From: an uncultured beta proteobacterium
GTDB taxonomy: Bacteria; Pseudomonadota; Gammaproteobacteria; Burkholderiales; Burkholderiaceae_C
NCBI GenBank assembly: GCA_903838565.1
Contig: CAILZB010000111.1
Span: forward strand, 1-64,000
Direction of reading: 5' to 3'
DNA length: 64,000 nucleotides
Shown piece after piece: positions 51,440 through 59,067 of this stretch (position 1 is the stretch's first letter; each line of letters begins with the position of its first letter). The position numbers and the translations under genes are program-made. The notes under the pieces were generated by a model. The model was not told where the DNA came from. It ran no database searches and saw only the letters and a list, made by a program, of their open reading frames with translations.

Positions 51440-51627
51440 TACAGGCCTGACGTTGGGACGCGCGACGGCAAGTCGCAACTGGCGATTCTCGAGCAGCACA
51501 CCGCTGCATTGATCGATCCGGCAAGGGTCGAATAACTGACCTTCCAAATCGTTTGCTGCTCCCGTGGTGGGAGTGCGATCGACTTGGATTTCAAAAGTCT
51601 ATCTGTACAACGCGATCGGAGAGAAAA

Positions 51628-53379
51628 ATGGACATCTTTGCAACCAAGCCAACCATCGGCAAAACCCTACGGACCCTGAACGGCATTCAACTTTCGCGAC
51701 TGCAAAAAATCATCAGCAATTTCAAAACGCGGGACAAAAAGCTGGTTTATGTCGGCGGCCAGCTGCACTCCGATGAGTCAGCAAAGGTATGGCTCACATT
51801 CATTAACCTGGCCAACGCTCAGGGTCCAAAGATCAGCCGCCTCGCCCAGAAACAGGCGCTGCTTGGTCGCAAAAATATTGGCAACCCGAATGCCTCGGAC
51901 GCTGTCCTATCCGTCGACGAGCACAGCGCCCTGGATTTGTTTGAGACAGCCTGCAAGATGGTCCCCGGGTTCGAGGCCGCCAGCGCACGCCGGTACAAGG
52001 AAAAACAGCGGGTGTACGTTGCAAGGCCGGCCAATGCGCCGATTCCGTACGACGGCAGCGAGCCGCCCCTGTTGTTTGAGTCCCCGCTGCTTGATCGATC
52101 TGAAATCAAGCCCAGCGAGATCTACAACGCCCTCGCCATCGGCAGCACAGGAAGCGGCAAGACCGCGTCCTTCGTAATGCCAGCGCTGATGTCCATGCTC
52201 GACTACCGTCTTGAAGATGGGACCACGTCCAGCCTCTTGGTTGTGGATCCCAAGGTGGAATTACTGTCCGGCGTAAAAGGGCGACTCGGCGCCTTGGGTG
52301 AACTCGACCGCCTGACGGTCATTGGTGAGTGCGATTCCATCAATTACTTCGACGAGGGTGATGGACTCAGCGTCACAGACCGTTTCGAAAAATTGAAGTG
52401 TTTTACCACCGTGACGAGCACGAATTCAGACGATAACCGGTGGCAAATCTTCAGCGAGCAGTTGATCCTGTCCTTTTTGAAGGACGATCAAAAATACGCC
52501 AACGCGACGCAGATTCCGCTGCTGGAGAGCGTGGCTGCGATCGTGACCGGCGAGGTCGAATACTTGAAGCGAAATCAATGGGTCGCCCTGCGTAAGCTGT
52601 TGGTGCTTGGCATGGAACATTCGCTCAACCTGCGGCACATCTCAGATGCCTATGACGTACTGACGCTCAGCGTTGGGATGACAAAACTGGATCGCCCCTT
52701 TTCGCGCTATGTCGGGATCAAGGACCCAGACCAGTTCTTCTATAACGCTCGAGGCGCACTGGTGATGGTGGACGTTTTTGGCAGTGAGGACCTCGAGCCC
52801 ATCCTGGACATCAGCGTACGGCGCGGCTTGAGTCGTGGGGATCGCACCGATGTCGCAGACCTCATCGAGCGTGGCGCTGTGATCGTGTTTCAGCCCCGCC
52901 AGACAGCCACCCATGATTTCATGGGTAGGGCACTCAAATCGCAGTTCTTTCGCTGCGTCATGCAGCGCACCAACATGCTCAGGCCGATTGGATATTTTTG
53001 TGATGAATTTCAGCGCTACATCACAACTGACCCAGAGACCGGTGAACACGCCTTTCTCGATCGGTGTCGCGCGTTCAGGGCAAATAGTTTCTTGGCCACG
53101 CAATCCATGGCCGCGCTTTTGGCAGCGACAAACCGAGGCCCCAACGCTGGCAGCGCGTTGGACTCAATTTTGGTGAACACGCCGACAAAGATTTGCTTCC
53201 GAACGACGGATCCCAGCGCAGTGAGCACCATGAAATCCTTCATCCCGGGCGATCCACGAAGTGACAACCACGTGCTGTCGTTCAGACCCCCTTCGTCGCT
53301 GCAAACCGGTGAGTACTACTTTGCGTTCCAGCACACGTGGGGACGAACTCGGTACAAGTTGCCGGCCCACCCACATTGA
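51628..53379 (+). CDS. Soluble TraG/VirD4-type ATPase
   Basis: A 583-residue ATPase. Walker A 'AIGSTGSGKTASFVMPAL' (172-179), a second strand 'LLVVDPKVELLSGVKGRL' typical of TraG, Walker B 'IGYFCDEFQ' (457-460) and the sensor 'SFLATQS' (490-493). Coupling proteins push DNA or protein into type IV secretion channels, but they start with membrane helices, whereas this has a charged, soluble N-terminal 160 residues. No relaxase or mating-pair genes are nearby. GGAGAG precedes the ATG. A ClpP-like gene follows after 45 bp. Confidence 0.8.
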   Translation: MDIFATKPTIGKTLRTLNGIQLSRLQKIISNFKTRDKKLVYVGGQLHSDESAKVWLTFINLANAQGPKISRLAQKQALLGRKNIGNPNASDAVLSVDEHSALDLFETACKMVPGFEAASARRYKEKQRVYVARPANAPIPYDGSEPPLLFESPLLDRSEIKPSEIYNALAIGSTGSGKTASFVMPALMSMLDYRLEDGTTSSLLVVDPKVELLSGVKGRLGALGELDRLTVIGECDSINYFDEGDGLSVTDRFEKLKCFTTVTSTNSDDNRWQIFSEQLILSFLKDDQKYANATQIPLLESVAAIVTGEVEYLKRNQWVALRKLLVLGMEHSLNLRHISDAYDVLTLSVGMTKLDRPFSRYVGIKDPDQFFYNARGALVMVDVFGSEDLEPILDISVRRGLSRGDRTDVADLIERGAVIVFQPRQTATHDFMGRALKSQFFRCVMQRTNMLRPIGYFCDEFQRYITTDPETGEHAFLDRCRAFRANSFLATQSMAALLAATNRGPNAGSALDSILVNTPTKICFRTTDPSAVSTMKSFIPGDPRSDNHVLSFRPPSSLQTGEYYFAFQHTWGRTRYKLPAHPH

Positions 53380-53424
53380 AGGCTTGAACTTCAGCTAACC
53401 GAAAAATACCAAGGAGTAAATTGC

Positions 53425-54342
53425 ATGAAAAATGAGAATGAGTTTTCAGTGAGGTGCACAGAAATGGGCCCTCACCAGGCTTCTATTTCCTACACCGGAC
53501 TCATGTGTCAGGCGGGAGCCATGGCGCTGGAGTACCAGTTTGATCGGCTCTTCGGTTACTACAAGTACATGCAGGTGACACTGGCTATCGAGTCACCGGG
53601 TGGTGCCCTTGATGGACTGGAATATGTGTTGCGCTCCATGCGTCAATGGGCTCTCGAAGGTCGGCACGTCGCGGTGCAGACCACCTTCCAGTGCGCAAGC
53701 GCCGCGGCCTTCTTGTTGGCCATGGGGAGATGGGGTCATCGTCGGGCAGATCGCAGTACGTTTTTGTTGTTTCACAGTGCTCGCGTTGAAAGTGCTGGCA
53801 TGGGGATGACGGCGGCCTATTCGACGAACCTCTCGCATGCGCTCAACAGCGTTGACAGAAAACTCCTTGACGTCATTGTCAACAAGATGTTGTCTGAGGC
53901 TGACGGCGCGAAAGGTCTCGTGGAAATTGTTCTTTCCAGGATGCGGTTTGTAGACCAGAACTGGAAGCAACTTGCCGCAGACATTGCGACGTTTACCACT
54001 GGAGCGGACGGCAATCGAAAACCCGATTGGCTCAAAGCGGTTCAGAAATGGACACGGCTTGGCGGTGACCCACAGAAGTTCGTGCTAGAGATGAAGAAGC
54101 ACCTCCACCAGCGTCTCCAGCGCGATGATCGTATGCACCTGTTGGAGGCTTACGTCCTGTGCTTGATCGATGAGATCTCCGGGGTGGTCGATGTCGATTC
54201 TAGTGTGACCGAACCGTGTGCATTGCAAGTTTCCGTGGAGCAGTTGCCGCTCGGCATGTCTGATGAAAGCCGTCGGATCAAGCCAAAGGAACGTGACGAG
54301 ACCCTGCTGGAGACATCCGCAGATCCGATGACCACGGGATGA
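53425..54342 (+). CDS. ClpP-like serine protease, island-borne
   Basis: A 305-residue protein with a ClpP/SppA-fold core: 'VTLAIESPGGALDGLEYVLRSM' (Ser-Pro-Gly-Gly at 57-60, oxyanion loop), 'TFQCASAAAFLLAMGRWG' with the likely nucleophile Ser92, and 'RSTFLLFHSARVES' with His117. A ~170-residue C-terminal extension rich in helices follows, unlike housekeeping ClpP (~200 residues). No ClpX/ClpA partner lies nearby; the adjacent ATPase is the obvious candidate partner. AAGGAG stands before the ATG. Confidence 0.78.
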   Translation: MKNENEFSVRCTEMGPHQASISYTGLMCQAGAMALEYQFDRLFGYYKYMQVTLAIESPGGALDGLEYVLRSMRQWALEGRHVAVQTTFQCASAAAFLLAMGRWGHRRADRSTFLLFHSARVESAGMGMTAAYSTNLSHALNSVDRKLLDVIVNKMLSEADGAKGLVEIVLSRMRFVDQNWKQLAADIATFTTGADGNRKPDWLKAVQKWTRLGGDPQKFVLEMKKHLHQRLQRDDRMHLLEAYVLCLIDEISGVVDVDSSVTEPCALQVSVEQLPLGMSDESRRIKPKERDETLLETSADPMTTG

Positions 54343-54389
54343 GTTGAATCCGCCTCGTTGCTTTGGCCGCCAGCGGCTCGGAAGACACG

Positions 54390-54527
54390 ATGGCACCCAG
54401 CAATCCCGAACAGAGGGTGGTGGATTTACTCAAAGTGACTACACCGTTTGTCACCTCTGAACTGAATCGCAGCAAAGAGAAATTGTGCGCTCGCGGACAA
54501 GATTCTGCGGGCGAAGACCGACCATGA
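54390..54527 (+). CDS. Possible 45-residue small protein
   Basis: A short frame MAPSNPEQRVVDLLKVTTPF and on, ending EDRP, with GGAAG 6-7 bases before its ATG. The composition is protein-like and it lies in line with the surrounding genes. It may be a remnant or a small regulator. No family is recognised. The remaining ~60 bp of the gap shows nothing else. Confidence 0.3.
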   Translation: MAPSNPEQRVVDLLKVTTPFVTSELNRSKEKLCARGQDSAGEDRP

Positions 54528-54546
54528 CTTTTAATTTTGGAATGAA

Positions 54547-55047
54547 ATGAACCACATCGCCCAAACACCGAATCAGCTTGCGCAGCGGTTTCCGTACCAG
54601 TTCACTGGCAATCATCTTGGCCTATCAATCCCCAAGGGTTGGTTCGATGGGTTCGCGCAACTTTGCGAAGATATTGATCAAGTTCTGGGCCTCGACAAAC
54701 GCGGGTTTTATTGGCGGCAATTGAAGGAAAAATTCGGGGCCTCCAGATGGTACTTTTGCATGGCCGGACAAGGTGACGTTCGTGTTGATTTCCAGGGTAA
54801 TGGCCGGGCCACTTCGCTCGTGGCGCCAGCCCATGACAACGCAAATGAGGCAAACCAGATTCGCACAGAAATTCGTGCATTGGTGGACCGGGCCGAAGGT
54901 GAAACGCATCATCAGTGCATCGTTTGCGGTGAGCAGGCGACGCTGGATCGCTCGTCAGCTTACTTGCTCGTGCTCTGCAGCGAACACGTGCGGCAGCGAT
55001 CCGCCGGGATCATGGAGTCCCCGTGGTTCGAAGAGGATGAGTCATGA
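54547..55047 (+). CDS. Hypothetical protein with a small Cys/His cluster
   Basis: A 166-residue protein. The segment 'PKGWFDGFAQLCEDIDQVLGLDKRGFYWRQLKEKFGASRWYF' suggests a folded domain. The C-terminal 'HHQCIVCGEQATLDRSSAYLLVLCSEHVRQ' gives a Cys-x2-Cys...Cys-x2-His arrangement that could bind zinc. It resembles uncharacterised plasmid and ICE proteins but I cannot name a family. It follows the protease gene in the same direction. Confidence 0.6.
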   Translation: MNHIAQTPNQLAQRFPYQFTGNHLGLSIPKGWFDGFAQLCEDIDQVLGLDKRGFYWRQLKEKFGASRWYFCMAGQGDVRVDFQGNGRATSLVAPAHDNANEANQIRTEIRALVDRAEGETHHQCIVCGEQATLDRSSAYLLVLCSEHVRQRSAGIMESPWFEEDES

Positions 55048-55158
55048 AACCGGCGGGATTTTTCTTCGCCGTTGGCCGCGACCGTACAGCACATCGGGAG
55101 GCATGGGTTGTCGCACGGAATTCATTTTGCTGTAACCGGCTGAGGGAGCGCGCACTGC

Positions 55159-55848
55159 GTGAATCCAATGAACAATGACACCGCCCTCAAGTTGTTCCAG
55201 CACACCCTGCAGACCGAGTCACGCGTGCGCCCGGACATCCATGCCGGCATGCTCAAGCTGGCTGATCAGGATGTCATCGAATCAGCCAGTCTGCAGGTAA
55301 CAAACGCACTGGCCCTGGGCGAGCGCGTATGGATGACCTCGGACCTGCACTTCGGCCACAAGAACATCATCGACTACTGTGACCGACCGTTTCGCGACAT
55401 CGCTGCGATGAATGAGGCCTTGCTTGCGCAGTTGGGAAAGGTGGGGCCCGACGAGTTGCTGGTAATCGTTGGTGACGTTCTCATGGGCGATTACGAGACC
55501 AACATCGAATTCGTGCGGCGCATTCCGGGTCGCAAGATCCTGGTGGTGGGCAATCATGACTTCAAACGCGATGGGAGTTGTCTATTGAGGCGCGAGCGGG
55601 ATCGGAGCGGCGACGGGCCTCTGTTCGAGGCCGTGGTTGCTTTCCTGGTCTGGACCGGCGCGCAAGGACGCGCCGTAATGACCACCCACTATCCGCTGCG
55701 CCTGCCTGGTTCACACGAGATCTCTTTGCCTCTGCTGCCAATGCTCAATTATCACGGGCACTTGCACCGGGAAGTCCTTGCCCCCACCGACCGCGTCAAG
55801 TTCATGAACGTGGGATGGGACGTTTCCCATGGACTGATCTGTATTTGA
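55159..55848 (+). CDS. Calcineurin-like metallophosphoesterase
   Basis: A 229-residue phosphoesterase with a complete metal-site set: 'TSDLHFGHKNIIDY' (Asp-x-His), 'LLVIVGDVLMGD', 'ILVVGNHDFKRD' (Gly-Asn-His-Asp), 'VMTTHYPLRLPGS' and 'NYHGHLHREVL' (Gly-His-x-His). Related proteins act on phosphodiesters of nucleic acids or nucleotides. GTG at 55159 follows GAGGGAG; the ATG at 55168 is the alternative. A second family member begins 9 bp after its stop, so they form a pair. Confidence 0.83.
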   Translation: MNPMNNDTALKLFQHTLQTESRVRPDIHAGMLKLADQDVIESASLQVTNALALGERVWMTSDLHFGHKNIIDYCDRPFRDIAAMNEALLAQLGKVGPDELLVIVGDVLMGDYETNIEFVRRIPGRKILVVGNHDFKRDGSCLLRRERDRSGDGPLFEAVVAFLVWTGAQGRAVMTTHYPLRLPGSHEISLPLLPMLNYHGHLHREVLAPTDRVKFMNVGWDVSHGLICI

Positions 55849-56071
55849 AAGGGCGTATGAAAATCCAACTTCCGTCCGACCTCCACCTTGAGTTCCTGCA
55901 AAGGGACTGGCCCGGCGAGCGCCTTATCGCTCCGGTTCTGGGCGCTGACGTTCTGGTGCTGGCGGGTGACATTGCAGGTGGCACCGATCCGTTTCGCTTG
56001 TTCGCTGATTGGTCAACGCATGAAAAGGTGCCCGTCAACTTTGTGCCCGGAAACCATGAGTTCTACGGACG

Positions 56072-56079
56072 CTAATTTG
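56072..56079. repeat. IS66 target-site duplication CTAATTTG, left copy
   Basis: Identical to 58625-58632 across the element; 8 bp is the length typical of IS66 insertion. Confidence 0.9.
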
Positions 56080-56119
56080 GTAAGCGTCTGGGCACGGCAC
56101 CTTGACCGTTGCGACGATT

Positions 56120-57725
56120 CAGGATTGCGGTTGCCAGCGGTGTGGCAGTAGTTCGTCGATGCGGCTGTTCATGTGCGATGGCAGTCTTGTCAGAACGTCC
56201 GTCAGATAAGCCCAAGGGTCATGGCCATGCAACTTGGCGACTGCAACAAGCTCATGATGATGGCGGCCCTCTGACCGGCCAGCTCACTGCCTGCAAAAAG
56301 CCATGCACGGCGTCCCATGGCCCATGGCCGAATCAGATTTTCGATATGGTTGTTATCAATCTGCACGTTGCCATCGGCCAGGTAAGTTGTCAGCGCTTCC
56401 CAACGGTTTAGGCTGTAGTCAATCGCCTTGGCCGTTGCACTACCCTCGGGTACGCGTTGGCGCTCCAGCTTCAACCAGGCGTGCAGGTCTTCGCAAAGCG
56501 GCTTTGAGCTCGCTTGCCTGATAGCCAGTCGATCTTCAGCCGAGCACCCTTTGACTTGGCGTTCAATTTGGTAGAGCGCTGCGATGCGCTGTATGGCCTG
56601 CGTGCCCACCGGACTCAGGTTGTCCTTGACCAGTTCATCAAACTTTCGTCGCGAGTGGGCGAGGCAAGCTGCGCCGACGCGGGTCTCCTGCTTTAGGACC
56701 TGGTCGTAGACCCCGTACCCGTCGGATATCAGCGTGCCCGACCAGCCATCGAGGAATTCAAGCGGGTACTTTGCCCCTCTGCCCAGGCAGAATTCGTACA
56801 CCACTCCGGGTGAAACATCAAAGCCGCTTCGGGCATAGGCCCAGATGTAGGCCCGCTTGGTCTTTCCGGCTCCGGGGTCCAGCATGGCCACCGGCGTCTC
56901 ATCAGCATGAACCACTGCGCAGCTGAGCACAAACTCCCGGTGCGCCGCGTACAGAGGTAGCAAGGCTGCACCTGCCTGGCCTGACCACGACGCCAGCGTG
57001 GAGCGCGGCGTGTGAACGCCGGAACGGGCGTTGATTTGTTCTTGCCGGTAGTACGGAATATGGTCAACGAAGCGGCTTACCGTGGTGTGTGCCACCAGAG
57101 CGGCCGTGGGCATTCCCTTGTCAATGACTTGTGGATCCACCGGTTCTTGGACCAGGGTCTGGCAGCACTTGCAGGCCCACTTGCCGCGGATGTGGCGGTG
57201 CACGAAGAACTGAGCCGGAATGATGTCCAAGCGTTCGCTCACGTCTTCGCCGATACGCACCATGGCCTGGCCGCAGTCACAGGTCGTGTTCTCTGGCTCA
57301 TGGTGGTGGTCAACCCGTTTGAGGTGCTCGGGCAAGGCTTGGCGTTTGGGCTTGCGGCGGGTGTCGGCGTCTGCAGTGTTGCCCGGTAATTTGAATGCCG
57401 CCTTCAGCGCTTCAAGCTGAGCTTCCAGATCCGCCTGGTCGGCCGCCATCGTTTCTTCAAACAACTGGCGTTGGTCGGCATTCATGCGTTCGGTCTTGGC
57501 AGCAAACTGCCGGGCCTTGAGGCGACGCAGCTCAAAAGTGATGCTTGCGATCTTGGCATCCCTGAACTCGATGGCCTGGGCCTGCGATTCGATTTGCTGA
57601 CTCTGCTGGGTAATCTGCTGACTCTGTTGCCCGATATGTTGAAGCACCTTGGTGGCCAATTCGGCGGCGGCGGCGGGGCTCAGACAGACAAAGTCTTTGG
57701 GGCTGAGTTGGTGCACGCTGAGCAT
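56120..57725 (-). pseudogene. tnpC: IS66 transposase TnpC, frameshifted near its 3' end
   Basis: The transposase runs from ~57725 with a coiled-coil N-terminus, a zinc motif 'TTCDCGQAMVRIG...WACKCCQTLV', catalytic Asp in 'VVHADETPVAML' and 'LISDGYGVYDQ', and Glu in 'NNHIENLIRPWAMGRRAWLF'. After 'GQRAAIIMSLLQ' the frame shifts at about 56239 and stops at 56202. In the next frame the normal tail continues (KLHGHDPWAYLTDVLTRLPS to HRWQPQS) to a stop at 56120. A single missing base explains this, so the copy may be inactive. Confidence 0.85.
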
Positions 57726-57807
57726 GTTTGCATTGTGCAAAATCCACACACAAATGAGAATTAGGGCATCCTCCAATTGCCCTTGCACCAGAGTTAAACC
57801 ACAGTTC

Positions 57808-58149
57808 CTACACCCGCGTAATGGACTGCATTTGTTCCAGTCGGCTCCATGGCAGCCCCAGCACCAGAGCGTCGAATTGCTGCTTTGTCAGCGTGAGTGA
57901 GGTGGACAAATTCGCGCCACCACGCGGCCATTCAAATCCACCTTGATTGAGTCGTCGGGCTGCACACCACATCCCAAAACCATCGTGCAAGAGCAGCTTC
58001 ATGCGATTGCCACGCGCGTTGGCAAACAGGTACCCGTGATGGGCCTGGGCTGAGCCGAACACCTGCACCACCCGAGCCAGCAAGCGCTCCGTTCCCATGC
58101 GCATGTCTATCGGAGTTGTTGCCAACCACAGTGCGTCGATGCGGATCAT
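57808..58149 (-). CDS. tnpB: IS66 accessory protein TnpB
   Basis: A 113-residue IS66 Orf2 protein: 'IRIDALWLATTPIDMRMGTERLLARVVQVFGSAQAHHGYLFANARGNRMKLLLHDGFGMW' in outline is the family signature. The ATG at 58149 overlaps the tnpA stop by ATGA. It is needed with TnpA and TnpC for efficient transposition. Confidence 0.92.
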   Translation of the reverse strand: MIRIDALWLATTPIDMRMGTERLLARVVQVFGSAQAHHGYLFANARGNRMKLLLHDGFGMWCAARRLNQGGFEWPRGGANLSTSLTLTKQQFDALVLGLPWSRLEQMQSITRV

Positions 58150-58556
58150 CGTAGCCACTCGCGCAGCCAGACGCCACAATCGCCCACCAGTTCGCTCGGC
58201 CATGTAACGATTGCCGTCGAGTTGCCACGGCGCAGTTCAAGTTGAATGGCCATTGAGCGCTTGGCGCACTTGCCCTCGGACACTGGTGGCACCTCCACGT
58301 GTACAGCCACAAACTGCTGTGGCTCCGACTCCAGGGCTGTCGGTGAAGCTGCTGGCTCAACGAGCGAATGGCATACTGGGGACGGCTCCGATTTGCGAAG
58401 CCAGATGCGAACCATGTTTGCGTTGAGGCCATGCTTTAACGCCACACCCGCTATCGACTTGCCAGGCTGGCGACATTGCGCCAGCACCTCTGCTCTGAAC
58501 TCATCACTGTGTTTACGCCTCGTCCCGCCCTTTGTGGCACCCATGCTAATGTCCAT
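58146..58556 (-). CDS. tnpA: IS66 accessory protein TnpA
   Basis: A 136-residue IS66 Orf1 protein with an N-terminal helix-turn-helix ('RRKHSDEFRAEVLAQCRQPGKSIAGVALKHGLNANMVRIWLRK' in outline), typical of the IS3/IS66 Orf1 DNA-binding module. It is the first gene of the element's leftward operon, 68 bp from the right terminal repeat, and overlaps tnpB by 4 bp. Confidence 0.92.
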   Translation of the reverse strand: MDISMGATKGGTRRKHSDEFRAEVLAQCRQPGKSIAGVALKHGLNANMVRIWLRKSEPSPVCHSLVEPAASPTALESEPQQFVAVHVEVPPVSEGKCAKRSMAIQLELRRGNSTAIVTWPSELVGDCGVWLREWLR

Positions 58557-58624
58557 TTGGTTTGTAAATGGACATCATCCGGTTTGCGATAAGTCACTTC
58601 AAGATGGGATGCCGAGACGCTTAC

Positions 58625-58632
58625 CTAATTTG
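58625..58632. repeat. IS66 target-site duplication CTAATTTG, right copy
   Basis: Exact match to 56072-56079 directly beyond the right terminal repeat. Confidence 0.9.
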
Positions 58633-59067
58633 AGCTGACGATGCAGAAGATGCGTGAAAGTGCAGCGCTGACCAGCATCCACTTTTTGCAAAACGACAGC
58701 GTCGTGATCGGGGGCGTACGTTTCCTGGGAACCATGCTCTGGACGAACTACCGATTGAGAAACAACCGAACCCAAAGCCAACAGATGGCGCACGCCGAGC
58801 ATTGCCTGAACGACCATCGGCTCATCGAGTTTGGCAACGGTAGGTTCATGGCCCGGGACGCACTGGCACAGCACGAGGTCGCGCGCGCCTGGCTGCAAGC
58901 TGAACTATCCATGCCGTTTGCGGGGAAGACCGTGGTCGTGAGTCACCATGGGCCCCAATCGTTCAGCGGAAACAATCCGCTCTCAATAGAACACGTTTCC
59001 GTGGGTTTCCATGGCTGGCAGCCGGCGCCTGCGGCCACTTCGTAAGGGATTCTGTGGCCGCTGCGAT

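Larger units (their letters stand above)
56080..58624 (-). mobile_element. IS66-family insertion sequence (2545 bp)
   Basis: Terminal inverted repeats start GTAAGCGTCT on the left (56080) and, on the complementary strand, from the right end (58624): GTAAGCGTCT then C/GGGCA. The target duplication CTAATTTG is exact at 56072-56079 and 58625-58632. The element carries the three IS66 genes tnpA, tnpB and tnpC on the minus strand. The perfect 8-bp duplication marks recent insertion. Confidence 0.93.
55857..59045 (+). pseudogene. Second metallophosphoesterase, split by IS66 and truncated
   Basis: The first part (55857-56079) has 'LPSDLHLEFLQRDW', 'VLVLAGDIAGGTDP' and 'NFVPGNHEFYGR'. The second (58633-59045) has 'SIHFLQNDSVVIGGVRFLGTMLWTNY' and 'VVSHHGPQSFSGN' but no final Gly-His-x-His. 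An IS66 element sits between them. Joining the halves across the target site leaves an in-frame TAA (56073-56075) after FYGR, so the target already carried a stop when the element arrived. The 3' end is also lost next to the blc-like operon. Confidence 0.85.

Noticed and set aside
51440..51627. A short frame ending '...ILEQHTAALIDPARVE' before the TraG-like gene
   Set aside because: It has no start or ribosome site and is only ~22 residues of protein-like sequence, at most a decayed gene tail.
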